From Azorhizobium sp943371865 (GTDB lineage: Bacteria; Pseudomonadota; Alphaproteobacteria; Rhizobiales; Xanthobacteraceae), in assembly GCF_943371865.1 (NCBI RefSeq), contig NZ_CALRWL010000021.1, forward strand, positions 21,736 through 85,735: a stretch of DNA of 64,000 bases. The letters are read 5' to 3'. How positions within the stretch are numbered: position 1 is the stretch's first letter; each line of letters begins with the position of its first letter. The position numbers were made by a program, and so were the translations under genes. The notes beneath the pieces were generated by a model, which was given only the letters and a program-made list of their open reading frames with translations, was not told the origin of the DNA and searched no databases. This document shows, piece after piece, positions 55,985 through 63,983 of this stretch.

Positions 55985-56848
55985 ATGATAGTGCACCAAG
56001 GCGCTGCAGCGCCGCCAGCCCCGTGCGGGCGCGCCGAACGCCAGGCTGCGGCCCGTCTGGAAGGGGTGCGCATCTCCTTTCCTGGACGCACCCCGAAGGA
56101 AGCGGAGTTCATCGCGGTGGAGGGCGCCACGCTTGTGGTCGAAGATGGCGAGTTTGTCTCCATCGTCGGGCCGACGGGGTGCGGGAAATCCACCTTGTTG
56201 AACGCGGCCGCCGGCTTGCTGATTCCCAGCCGGGGGCAGGTGTCGATCTTCGGTGCCGCCCTCGACGGCCTGAACCGCGACGCGGGCTATCTGTTTCAGG
56301 CCGAGGCGCTGTTCCCCTGGAAGACGGTGTTGGAGAACGTCGCCATCGGTCTCGATGTGGCGGGCGTTCCATCGGCGCAGGCGCGGGAGCGGGCGCAGCA
56401 TTGGCTGACGCGGGTGGGCCTCGGCGCCTTCGCGCAGCGCTATCCCCACATGCTGTCCGGCGGCCAGCGCAAGCGGGTGGGATTGGCCCAGGTGCTGATC
56501 CGTGACCCCAAGATCCTGCTCATGGATGAACCCTTCGGCCCGCTGGATGCCCAGACGCGGCAGATCATGGGCAATCTTCTGCTCGACCTGTGGAGCCTTG
56601 ATCGCAAGGCGGTTCTGTTCGTCACGCACGATCTGGACGAGGCCATCGCCCTGTCGGACCGTGTGGTCATCATGAGCGCGGGCCCGGCCTCACGCATCAT
56701 CGGGGAGTGGCGCGTGGGGCTGGCGCGGCCCCGCGACATCGCCGAGGTGCGGCTTCTGCCGGCCTTCCACGACCTGCACCGGGAGATCTGGGGCGCATTG
56801 AAGGACGAGGTTGTGAAGGGTTATCTCCAGACCGAAGGGGCCGCCTGA
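55985..56848 (+). CDS. ABC transporter ATP-binding protein, NitT/TauT type
   Basis: This 287-residue ATPase belongs to the nitrate/sulfonate/taurine importer family. Walker A is GPTGCGKST at residues 62-70, the signature LSGGQRKRVGLAQ near 157, Walker B ILLMDEPFGPLD near 178, and the H-loop FVTHDLDEAIALSD. GGGAGGAT lies 5 bases upstream of ATG 55985. The stop shares one base with the permease start (TGATG). The substrate is not evident, since no catabolic gene is nearby. Confidence 0.92.
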   Translation: MIVHQGAAAPPAPCGRAERQAAARLEGVRISFPGRTPKEAEFIAVEGATLVVEDGEFVSIVGPTGCGKSTLLNAAAGLLIPSRGQVSIFGAALDGLNRDAGYLFQAEALFPWKTVLENVAIGLDVAGVPSAQARERAQHWLTRVGLGAFAQRYPHMLSGGQRKRVGLAQVLIRDPKILLMDEPFGPLDAQTRQIMGNLLLDLWSLDRKAVLFVTHDLDEAIALSDRVVIMSAGPASRIIGEWRVGLARPRDIAEVRLLPAFHDLHREIWGALKDEVVKGYLQTEGAA

Positions 56849-57669
56849 TGCGTGTCACCCTGTCCCGCCCGGTTCTGCTGCTGCTCCAGGTGCTGGTGGC
56901 GGTGGTGCTGATCGGCATCTGGCACCTGGGATCCACCCTCAAGGTTCCCGCCGGCGTCCTGGGCGCCAAGGCGTTCTATCCGCTGGATCCCTTCTTCTTC
57001 TCGACGCCGCTGGCGGTGTTCGAGCGCACGTGGCGCGATTTTGCCACCGGCGTGATCTGGTATCACCTCGGCATCACGCTGCTGGAAACGGCTCTGGCCT
57101 TTGCCATCGGTGCCGGCGCTGGTGTGGTGGTGGGCTTCTGGTTTGCCCGGCAGCGCGTGGTCGCGGCGGTGTTCGACCCCTATGTGAAGATGGCGAATGC
57201 CTTGCCGCGGGTAGTCCTAGCGCCGATCTTCGCGCTCTGGCTGGGTCTGGGGATCTGGTCGAAGGTGGCACTGGGCGTGAGCCTGGTGTTCTTCATCGTG
57301 TTCTTCAACGTCTATCAGGGCGTGAAGGAGGTCAGCCCCACGGTGCTGGCCAATGCGCGCATGCTGGGCATGTCCGAGCGGCAATTGCTGCGTCATGTCT
57401 ATTGGCCCTCGGCGCTGACCTGGATGTTCTCCTCGCTGCACATCTCGGTGGGGTTTGCCCTGGTGGGTGCGGTGGTGGGTGAATATCTCGGCTCCGCCGC
57501 GGGTCTGGGCTATCGCATCCACCAGGCGGAAGGAGTGTTCGACGTGACCGGGGTGTTCTCGGGCATGCTCGTGCTGGCGGTGTTCGTGATCGTCATCGAC
57601 ACCGTGGTTACCCTGATCGAGAACCGTCTCACGGTGTGGCGGCCGGTGGCTGCGGCTAATCAACGATAA
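56848..57669 (+). CDS. ABC transporter permease, NitT/TauT type
   Basis: This 273-residue membrane component has about six helices. The first is LLLLQVLVAVVLIGIWHL; the ATPase-docking EAA loop lies in NARMLGMSERQLLRHVYWPSAL, quoted in part as ARMLGMSERQLLRHVYWP; and the family motif VVGEYLGSAAGLGYRIHQA is near the C-terminus. The ATG overlaps the ATPase stop by one base. It works with the flanking ATPase and binding protein. Confidence 0.92.
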   Translation: MRVTLSRPVLLLLQVLVAVVLIGIWHLGSTLKVPAGVLGAKAFYPLDPFFFSTPLAVFERTWRDFATGVIWYHLGITLLETALAFAIGAGAGVVVGFWFARQRVVAAVFDPYVKMANALPRVVLAPIFALWLGLGIWSKVALGVSLVFFIVFFNVYQGVKEVSPTVLANARMLGMSERQLLRHVYWPSALTWMFSSLHISVGFALVGAVVGEYLGSAAGLGYRIHQAEGVFDVTGVFSGMLVLAVFVIVIDTVVTLIENRLTVWRPVAAANQR

Positions 57670-57694
57670 AATCAAAATCTAGGAGGACGACCCG

Positions 57695-58765
57695 ATGTTG
57701 AGCATTCCCCATCTGATGCGACGCGTTGCGCGCGATCTCGCCCCGGCCATGGCGCTGGGGCTTGGCGCCCTGGCGCTGGGTCTCGGAGCCCTTTCCGGCC
57801 CGGCGCAGGCGCAGAAAGCGGAGAAGCCAAGCCTGACCCTCGGGGTCGGAGGCAAGCCTCTGCTCTATTATCTCCCCCTCACCATCGCCGAGCGCAAAGG
57901 CTACTTCAAGGACGAGGGGCTGGACGTCACCATCAATGATTTCGGCGGCGGCGCGAAATCGTTGCAGGCCCTGATCGGCGGCTCCATTGACGTCGTCACC
58001 GGCGCCTATGAGCACACCATCCGGATGCAGGCCAAGGGTCAGGACATTGTCTCGGTGATCGAACTGGGGCGCTTCCCTGGCATCGTGCTTGTGGTGCGCA
58101 AGGACAAGGCGGCCAGCTACAAAAGTGTGGCGGACCTGAAGGGTGCCAAGATCGGTGTCACCGCGCCCGGCTCGTCCACCAATTTCTTCGTGGACTTCCT
58201 GCTGGCGAAGCAGGGGCTCAAGCCCGATGACGTGTCCTTCATCGGCGTCGGCGGCGGTGCCTCTGCGGTGGCGCAGATGAAGCGCGGTGAGCTGGACGCC
58301 ATGGCCAACCTCGACCCCGTGATCACCAAGCTGGAGAGCGACGGCGACGTGGCGGTTCTGGCGGATACCCGTACCGAGGAGGGCAACCAGAAGATCTTCG
58401 GTGGTACCAATCCGGCCGCGGTACTCTATCTCAAGCGCGACTTCGTCACCGAAAATCCGGTCACCACGCAGAAACTGGTGAATGCCCTCTACAAGTCCCT
58501 CAAGTGGCTGGAAACCGCGACGCCGGAGGATGTGGCCAAGGTCGTGCCCGAGGAATACCTGCTTGGCGACAAGGCGCTCTATCTGGCCGCGGTGAAGGCG
58601 TCCCAGCCGATCTATTCCCGCACCGGAGTCATTCCGGAGAGTGGAATGAAGAATGCACTGAATATGTTGGTTGAATTCGATCCGGAGCTGAAAAGCGCAA
58701 AGATCGATTTGCCCAAGACCTTCGATGGACGTTTTGTGACGAAAGCCAGCGAAACGCTCAAATAA
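57695..58765 (+). CDS. ABC transporter substrate-binding protein (SsuA/NMT1-like)
   Basis: This 356-residue periplasmic binding protein has a signal peptide ending at GPAQAQ. It then shows the SsuA/NMT1 pattern: LLYYLPLTIAERKGYFKDEG, DFGGGAKSLQALIGGSIDVV, and VTAPGSSTNFFVDFLLAKQG. The AGGAGG site ahead of the ATG is strong, as expected for the most abundant component. Family members bind sulfonates, nitrate, pyrimidine precursors of thiamine or aromatic acids; this one's ligand is undetermined. A hairpin terminator follows. Confidence 0.9.
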   Translation: MLSIPHLMRRVARDLAPAMALGLGALALGLGALSGPAQAQKAEKPSLTLGVGGKPLLYYLPLTIAERKGYFKDEGLDVTINDFGGGAKSLQALIGGSIDVVTGAYEHTIRMQAKGQDIVSVIELGRFPGIVLVVRKDKAASYKSVADLKGAKIGVTAPGSSTNFFVDFLLAKQGLKPDDVSFIGVGGGASAVAQMKRGELDAMANLDPVITKLESDGDVAVLADTRTEEGNQKIFGGTNPAAVLYLKRDFVTENPVTTQKLVNALYKSLKWLETATPEDVAKVVPEEYLLGDKALYLAAVKASQPIYSRTGVIPESGMKNALNMLVEFDPELKSAKIDLPKTFDGRFVTKASETLK

Positions 58766-58782
58766 GCTTTGACGCGGCCGTG

Positions 58783-58819
58783 GGGCGGACGCCGAGAAAT
58801 TGTCGTCCGCCCTTGCTTT
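58783..58819 (+). terminator. Terminator of the ABC transporter operon
   Basis: GGGCGGACG (58783-58791) pairs with CGTCCGCCC (58804-58812) around a 12-base loop and is followed by TTGCTTT. The 9-bp GC stem 18 bases after the stop codon is a plausible intrinsic terminator. Confidence 0.75.
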
Positions 58820-58950
58820 CGCCGTAATAATCGCTTATCTCTAAAAACGTCCCAGCCAGTCGGATGCGCTTCGTCGCATTTGCAGGAGACGGACGGATGT
58901 ACTCCGATCCTCTGCGCCTCGGCTGGGTGCTTCCTGCGCTAATCGGGTGA

Positions 58951-59098
58951 CTCCGAAGCGCGGAGGCGCTCGGGACAGTTCGTCTGCGGCCAAGCTATGT
59001 TTCGATCCCTACGGGCCGCGACCTTCAGCTACCACCTTCGGACTGCCCCGGTCTCCGCATAACAGCGGAGGTTCGATCTTGTCTGAACGGAGGCCACT
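58951..59098 (+). promoter_or_regulatory. 5' leader of the cold-shock gene with alternative folds
   Basis: The leader contains CTCCG/CGGAG (58951-58965) and a perfect hairpin CTCCGC-ATAACA-GCGGAG (59053-59070). The ribosome binding site region CGGAGGCC (59088-59095) can instead pair with GGTCTCCG (59050-59057), 8 pairs with one G-U. The two pairings share 59053-59057 and exclude each other, so the site is free in one fold and hidden in the other. This resembles the logic of cspA RNA thermosensors, but the sequence is different. Confidence 0.5.
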
Positions 59099-59305
59099 AT
59101 GGCCAAAGGTACTGTAAAATTCTTCAACACCCAGAAGGGCTTCGGCTTCATCCAGCAGGATGGCGGTGGCCCTGACGTGTTCGTCCACATCAGTGACGTC
59201 GAGCGCTCGGGTCTGCATTCGCTCAGCGACGGTCAGAAGGTTTCCTTCGACGTTGTCGACGACAATCGCGGCAAGACCAAAGCGGCGAACATCGCCGCTC
59301 TCTGA
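59099..59305 (+). CDS. Cold-shock protein, CspA family
   Basis: This 68-residue single cold-shock domain is an RNA chaperone that melts mRNA structure. RNP1 is KGFGFIQQ and RNP2 is VFVHISDVE, in the canonical MAKGTVKFFNTQKGFGFI context. GGAGG lies 6 bases before the ATG. It is a monocistronic gene with a long structured leader and a string of hairpins downstream. Confidence 0.95.
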   Translation: MAKGTVKFFNTQKGFGFIQQDGGGPDVFVHISDVERSGLHSLSDGQKVSFDVVDDNRGKTKAANIAAL

Positions 59306-59332
59306 GCGGCTCTAGCCCTACCGCATTGTTGG

Positions 59333-59440
59333 AGCGCCGCGATAGCGGCGCTTTGATGCACGCGACTTCGGCGTTGCTGAACCCGGCCTTGGCCGGGTTC
59401 AGTCGCTTTAACGACCCGGCCTTGGCCGGGTTTCGTCGTT
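59333..59440 (+). terminator. Three successive hairpins after the cold-shock gene
   Basis: Hairpin A: AGCGCCGC-GATA-GCGGCGCT (59333-59352) followed by TTG. Hairpin B: CTGAACCCGGCC-TT-GGCCGGGTTCAG (59377-59402), a perfect 12-bp palindrome. Hairpin C: CCCGGCC-TT-GGCCGGG (59415-59430), flanked by ACGA and TCGT and followed by TTTCGTCGTTTC. B and C share an identical ACCCGGCCTTGGCCGGGTT core in direct repeat. They likely act as tandem terminators, C perhaps also for the convergent gene. Confidence 0.7.
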
Positions 59441-59498
59441 TCTAAGGCCCGTTTCCCGCCGAACGGTCCCTTTCATGGCACCGCGTCAGGCGCGGCCG

Positions 59499-60080
59499 TC
59501 ACCGCAGCACGTAAACCGTGGCGCCCACGCGCACCCGATTGTAGAGGTCGGTCACGTCGTCATTGGTCATGCGGATGCAGCCCGACGACACAGCTTGCCC
59601 GATGGTGTCCGGCTCGTTGGAGCCGTGGATGCGATAGAGGCTCGATCCCAGATACATGGCCCGTGCCCCCAGCGGATTGTCGATCCCGCCCGGCATGTGG
59701 CGCGGCAGGTCCGGCCGGCGCTTGAGCATTTGCGACGGCGGCGTCCAGGATGGCCATTCCTTCTTCGCGCTCACCGTCTTGACCCCGGACCACTGGAAGC
59801 CCTCACGGCCGACGCCGACGCCATACTCGATGGCCGTGCCGGGCTGGGTGACGTAGAACAGCCGGCGCTCGCTGGTGCTCACCACGATGGTGCCCGGCTT
59901 GTATTTGCGATCGATCGCCACCGTGTGGCGCAAGGTGGGCGATGTGCCGGCGACCGTGCCTGACGGCATGCCGAACAGCGAAGCAAAGCCGAAGATATTG
60001 TACTGGGTTTCGGCCTGTGCAGGCGCTGTGGCGACGGCGAGTGCGGCGCAGGCGGCAACGGCAAGGGTCTTGAGGCTCAT
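59499..60080 (-). CDS. L,D-transpeptidase (YkuD family)
   Basis: This periplasmic enzyme makes 3-3 peptidoglycan cross-links or attaches proteins to the wall. The 193-residue precursor has a signal peptide (LAVAACAALAVATAPAQA) and a YkuD domain: TIVVSTSERRLFYVTQPGTA near the middle, and the catalytic IHGSNEPDTIGQAVSSGCIRM, quoted as IHGSNEP and SSGCIRM with the active cysteine. The length is normal for the alphaproteobacterial ErfK/YbiS-like type. The ATG at 60080 is directly before the signal sequence. Confidence 0.92.
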   Translation of the reverse strand: MSLKTLAVAACAALAVATAPAQAETQYNIFGFASLFGMPSGTVAGTSPTLRHTVAIDRKYKPGTIVVSTSERRLFYVTQPGTAIEYGVGVGREGFQWSGVKTVSAKKEWPSWTPPSQMLKRRPDLPRHMPGGIDNPLGARAMYLGSSLYRIHGSNEPDTIGQAVSSGCIRMTNDDVTDLYNRVRVGATVYVLR

Positions 60081-60360
60081 GGTCGGACGGTCCCCAGCGA
60101 GAAGGCGCGTCGCCGATGGGTGTGGTCTCGCGCCTTCTGATCTCGCCGCAAATGCGGCGGGGGTGCAACTCTTTTGTGGCAACGCTCAGTCGCAGCAACC
60201 ACTCTGCCGCGGCCATCGCTGTTTGCGCGCCAGCCGCGATCCGCTTTGAGGTCGAGAATTGTCGATTTGGGGGAAGCGTTCGTAAATAATAATCGCAATA
60301 TTGAAAATTAAAATCTCGATTGATTTGATGCGAAAATGTAATTGATGGCATCGGTGCGAG
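60081..60360. other. AT-rich intergenic stretch upstream of the chemoreceptor fragment
   Basis: The last ~90 bases (about 60270-60350) are strikingly AT-rich for this genome, with many A/T runs. No gene or continuation of a chemoreceptor N-terminus is visible in any frame. It may be a promoter region or the scar of a deletion or insertion event. Confidence 0.5.
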
Positions 60361-61359
60361 ATGGTTGGAAGAGAAAAGCATGTCCCGCACCATGAGCGCG
60401 GTGACGAAATCGGCCAGATCGCGAAATCCGTGACCGTCCTGCGGGACGAATTGCATCAGGCCTGGCTGGCACGCCAGGAACAGGCGCGTCGAGAAGCTAT
60501 CGAACAGAAGCTCCTGGACCTTGGCCAGAGCCTCGCAGATGCCTTTGTCACCCGGATGCAGTCTCTCGCTTCCGGCTTTGCCGGTTCCTCCGCTGAAGCC
60601 GCGGATTCGGCCCGCAACCTGTCCGCGACGGCGGAAGAGTGCGCCCGCCAGGCCCAGGCCGTTTCCGTAGCCGCGGAGCAGGCCGCAACGAACGTCCAGA
60701 CGGTGGCGGCGTCGTCCGAGGATCTGGCAGCCTCCGTGCGTGAGATCACCAAGCAAGTCAGCCACTCCGCCGATGTGGCCGATGTGGCCTTCAAGGAGGC
60801 GGAAGCCTCCAACACGCGGATCTTGGCGCTGTCGGTCTCCGCAACCGCGATCGGTGACGTGATCAACCTCATCAAGGGCATCGCGGATCAGACCAATCTG
60901 CTGGCCCTGAATGCGACCATCGAAGCCGCCCGCGCCGGTGATAACGGCAAGGGCTTCGCCGTCGTCGCCTCGGAGGTGAAGCAACTGGCGTCGCAGACAG
61001 CGGAGGCGACGTCGGAGATCTCGGCGAAGGTGAGCGAGATCCAGCTCGCCACCGATGGCACCGTGACGTCGATGAACGAGATCGTGCGGGTGATTTCGGA
61101 CATCAAGGAGATCTCGTCAGCCATCGCCAGCGCCATCGAAGAGCAGTGGGCGGCCACGGGCGAGATCGCCGAGAACTGCCAGCAGGCAGCCACCGGCACT
61201 CAGGAAGTCACTGACAATATCAGCGGTGTGGGACGCGCTGCCGAGATGACCGGCTCGGCCTCTACCCAGCTGCTTTCGCTCTCCGAAGGCCTGTCCAATC
61301 AAGCCACGGAATTGGGCAGTGTCGTTCAGACCTTCGTGCGCGAGTTGAATGCGGCGTGA
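60361..61359 (+). CDS. Truncated methyl-accepting chemotaxis protein (HAMP remnant plus signalling domain)
   Basis: This 332-residue protein starts inside what looks like the second half of a HAMP domain (ERGDEIGQIAKSVTVLRDEL) and continues into a full MCP signalling domain. The hairpin-tip region IKGIADQTNLLALNATIEAA, followed by AGDNGKGFAVVASEVKQLA, is intact. There is no sensor domain and no transmembrane segment. The upstream frame closes with TGA at 60343. It is either a 5'-truncated receptor or a soluble signalling protein starting at ATG 60361. Confidence 0.82.
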   Translation: MVGREKHVPHHERGDEIGQIAKSVTVLRDELHQAWLARQEQARREAIEQKLLDLGQSLADAFVTRMQSLASGFAGSSAEAADSARNLSATAEECARQAQAVSVAAEQAATNVQTVAASSEDLAASVREITKQVSHSADVADVAFKEAEASNTRILALSVSATAIGDVINLIKGIADQTNLLALNATIEAARAGDNGKGFAVVASEVKQLASQTAEATSEISAKVSEIQLATDGTVTSMNEIVRVISDIKEISSAIASAIEEQWAATGEIAENCQQAATGTQEVTDNISGVGRAAEMTGSASTQLLSLSEGLSNQATELGSVVQTFVRELNAA

Positions 61360-61658
61360 CGGAGCCGAAGCGCGGCATCGCCAACTGACCCACATAGCTT
61401 TGGAGCACAATGTCGCCCGGAATCGCATCTCCGGGCGACATCGTGCGTTCGTGCCATTGCAGGGAGGGGCGGACAACGATCGAGGGGCGATTCGAGCTGA
61501 AGCCTTCCGTCGATTCGCTTCGGAACGCGGTGCGGGTCAGGCGTAGGTCGTCGATGCGCCATCGTCATGGGACAGCGTACCAAGCCCACGAGTGGCTGTG
61601 AACCAGCCCATCGGCTTTGCCGTGGGCGAGAGCCCGATCTTAAAGAGAATGGGATGGA
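61360..61658. other. Intergenic stretch with perfect palindrome (61410-61441)
   Basis: Between the chemoreceptor fragment and the tRNA gene I see no protein gene. A perfect 12-bp inverted repeat ATGTCGCCCGGA / TCCGGGCGACAT with an 8-base loop lies at 61410-61441. Without a T-run it is not a typical terminator; it may be a REP-like palindrome or a Rho-independent element of weak type. Confidence 0.6.
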
Positions 61659-61733
61659 TGGTGGGCGATACAGGGATTGAACCTGTGACCCCTCCCGTGT
61701 GAAGGGAGTGCTCTCCCGCTGAGCTAATCGCCC
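61659..61733 (-). tRNA. tRNA-Val (anticodon CAC)
   Basis: The minus strand folds into a full cloverleaf: acceptor GGGCGAT/ATCGCCC, D-arm GCTC..GAGC, anticodon stem CTCCC/GGGAG with loop TTCACAC (anticodon CAC, reading GUG valine), and T-arm ACAGG-TTCAATC-CCTGT. The CCA end is encoded. All invariant positions I checked are present. Confidence 0.95.
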
Positions 61734-61824
61734 ATCCGTCCCGCCGCTCAAGTGGCGAGGTCGGCGGTGTAGGGCGCGGCCACCGGAGTGTCAATAGCAC
61801 CCCACCTGTTTGCACTGAGTTGGC

Positions 61825-62511
61825 TCAGGAGCCTGTGGATGACAGCAGGTCATCCAGAGCCGTCTCCAGGTCTGCGAAGTGGTGGATCAGCCGGTTCGCC
61901 CCCAGCTCGGCCGCCGGCGTTTCGGTATAGCCAAAGGATACCGCGACCGATGGAATCCCCGCGGCCTGCGCCGTTGCAATGTCGGTCCCGCTGTCGCCGA
62001 CCATCACGGCCCGGCCGGCATTCCCCCCGCATGCGGTGATCGTGGACAAGAGCGGCAGCGGATTGGGCTTGGCGATTCCGTAGGTGTCGGCGCCGGTGAT
62101 GGCGGCGAAGCGGGAGGTCATCTCCAGGCCATCCAGAAGCAGGCGCGCCAGATACTCCAGCTTGTTGGTGCACACCGCGAGGACAGCGCCGCGCGCCTGA
62201 AGGCGGTCCAGGGCCGCATCGAGCCCGGGAAAGGGCCGGGAGGCATCGGCGATGTGCGCGGCGTAATGATCGAGGAACTGGCGGTTGAGGGTGTCCAGCT
62301 CATCCGGCGACACCACCACGCCGGAGCGATTGAGCGCCCGGACGATCAGCAGCCGAGCGCCACCGCCGATCATCGGGCGGGCCTCCTCGCGATCCACCGG
62401 TGCGATGCCGTGGGCGGACAAGACATGGTCCAAGGTGTTGAGCAGATCCGGCGCCGTATCCACGAGGGTGCCATCGAGGTCGAAGGCGATCACCGGCCGA
62501 TCCTGGAACAT
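61825..62511 (-). CDS. gph: Phosphoglycolate phosphatase
   Basis: Gph removes phosphate from 2-phosphoglycolate, made by Rubisco oxygenation or DNA repair. The 228-residue HAD hydrolase has motif I FDLDGTLVDTAPDLL with the nucleophile aspartate near residue 11, motif II VCTNK, motif III with the lysine in GIAKPNPLPL, and motif IV VMVGDSGTDIATAQAAG. Gph-like HAD proteins overlap in substrate, so specificity is inferred. The ATG at 62511 is at the usual distance from motif I. It is divergent from rpiA. Confidence 0.9.
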   Translation of the reverse strand: MFQDRPVIAFDLDGTLVDTAPDLLNTLDHVLSAHGIAPVDREEARPMIGGGARLLIVRALNRSGVVVSPDELDTLNRQFLDHYAAHIADASRPFPGLDAALDRLQARGAVLAVCTNKLEYLARLLLDGLEMTSRFAAITGADTYGIAKPNPLPLLSTITACGGNAGRAVMVGDSGTDIATAQAAGIPSVAVSFGYTETPAAELGANRLIHHFADLETALDDLLSSTGS

Positions 62512-62735
62512 GGTTCTGTCATCCCTTTTACAACGCTCAGGAGGCGGATGGTTGCGAGCGCATGCCACATGATCCTGCCGGTTTTGGCACCCGCCGTCGC
62601 CGGTGCGGATCCGGGTCACATGGGCGCATGGTAAACGCGCGACCTTGGGCGGGAGCAGGCCCTGTGCCGGTGCCGCTTGTGGTCGGCGCGGAACGCGGGT
62701 ACGCAACGCCCAGCCAGCCGAAAGCGAGCAGACGA

Positions 62736-63440
62736 ATGGCCGATGCCGAAGACCTGAAACGCCGCGCCGCAGCCCGTGCGCTCGAATACGTGACCGACGG
62801 CATGCGTCTTGGTCTCGGCACGGGCTCCACGGCCAAGCATTTTGTCGCTCTACTGGCGGAGAAGGTCCAGCAAGGGCTTACCGTGGTCGGGGTTCCGACC
62901 TCGGAGCAGACCAAGGCGCAGGCTTTGTCTCTGGGCATTCCCCTGGCCACGCTGGACGAACAGCCGGAACTGGACCTGTGCGTCGACGGTGCCGATGAGA
63001 TCGGCCCCGGCCTTGCCCTGATCAAGGGCGGCGGCGGCGCGCTGCTGCGCGAGAAGATCGTCGCCAGCGCGGCCCGCGAGATGCTGGTGATCGCCGACGA
63101 AACCAAACTTGTGGAAAGCCTCGGGGCCTTCCCACTTCCCATCGAGATTGTGACCTTCGGCATCCCGGCCATCAGCCGGAAGATTGCGGAGGCCGTGCAC
63201 GCCTCCGGGTGCGAGGGCACCTTGCGTCTGCGCCTGCGCGTCGACGGCCAGGCCTTCGTGACCGACCAGGGCAATGCGATTATCGACGCGCACCTCGGGC
63301 GTATTCCCGATCCGATGCGGCTGGCTCGTGCCCTGGAAGAGGTGGCAGGGGTGGTGGAACACGGGCTGTTCCTCGGGCTGGCCCGTCGCGCCGTCCTCGC
63401 CGGAGCGGATGGCATCCGCGTCATTGAACGTCAGGCTTAG
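62736..63440 (+). CDS. rpiA: Ribose-5-phosphate isomerase A
   Basis: RpiA interconverts ribose 5-phosphate and ribulose 5-phosphate in the pentose phosphate and Calvin pathways. The 234-residue protein has LGLGTGSTAKHFV, LCVDGADEIGPGLALIKGGG with the catalytic aspartate, GALLREKIVASAA with the catalytic glutamate, and VIADETKLVESLG. The ATG at 62736 gives the family start; upstream frame extension is not conserved. It is followed after 27 bases by the DUF2059 gene, a pairing common in the order. Confidence 0.95.
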   Translation: MADAEDLKRRAAARALEYVTDGMRLGLGTGSTAKHFVALLAEKVQQGLTVVGVPTSEQTKAQALSLGIPLATLDEQPELDLCVDGADEIGPGLALIKGGGGALLREKIVASAAREMLVIADETKLVESLGAFPLPIEIVTFGIPAISRKIAEAVHASGCEGTLRLRLRVDGQAFVTDQGNAIIDAHLGRIPDPMRLARALEEVAGVVEHGLFLGLARRAVLAGADGIRVIERQA

Positions 63441-63467
63441 GCCTGAGACTGTCCATTGGAGAACATC

Positions 63468-63983
63468 ATGGCTCTTTCCCGCTCTGCCCGCCGCCTCAGC
63501 TTTGGGGTGATGGCTCTGGTTCTCTCGGCCACCGGCGCCCTGGCCCAGTCGGCTGGACCGGCGCCCACGCCCTCCCAGATGCAGGTGGCCCGTCAATTGG
63601 TCGAGGCCAATGGCGAAGCGCGCGCGTTTGATGGCGTGATCCCGAACATTGTCGACGGGGCTGCCCTCGGCTTCCTTCAGACCAACCCGGATCTCGCCAA
63701 GCAGCTGCGCGAGTCCGCGACTGCCGTGAAGCCCGAGTTCGAGAAGCGGAAGGGCGAGATTGTCGATATCATCGCCACCGCTTATGCCTCGCGCTTCACC
63801 GAGCAGGAACTGAAGGACGCGCTCGCCTTTTTTTCCTCGTCGGTCGGCAAGAAGATGGTCTCGGATCGCGCCCAGATCGTCCAGCAGTCCGTGGCCAATA
63901 TCCAGGCCTGGGGCGGCAAGCTGAATGCGGAAGCCATGGAGCGGATCCGCGCCGAGATGAAGAAGCTCGGCTACGATCTTTGA
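63468..63983 (+). CDS. Exported DUF2059 family protein
   Basis: This 171-residue protein has a signal peptide (FGVMALVLSATGALAQS) and a helical DUF2059 domain: QVARQLVEANGEARAFDGVI, then KGEIVDIIATAYASRFTEQE, then LAFFSSSVGKKMV. Its function is unknown. TTGGAG 6 bases upstream supports the ATG at 63468 over one four codons earlier. In relatives the next gene is glutathione reductase; here the window ends. Confidence 0.9.
   Translation: MALSRSARRLSFGVMALVLSATGALAQSAGPAPTPSQMQVARQLVEANGEARAFDGVIPNIVDGAALGFLQTNPDLAKQLRESATAVKPEFEKRKGEIVDIIATAYASRFTEQELKDALAFFSSSVGKKMVSDRAQIVQQSVANIQAWGGKLNAEAMERIRAEMKKLGYDL

Noticed and set aside
60361..61359. Chemoreceptor fragment as a simple pseudogene
   Set aside because: The reading frame is intact for 332 codons and the signalling tip is fully conserved, so decay is not shown. 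I therefore list it as a truncated but possibly functional gene.
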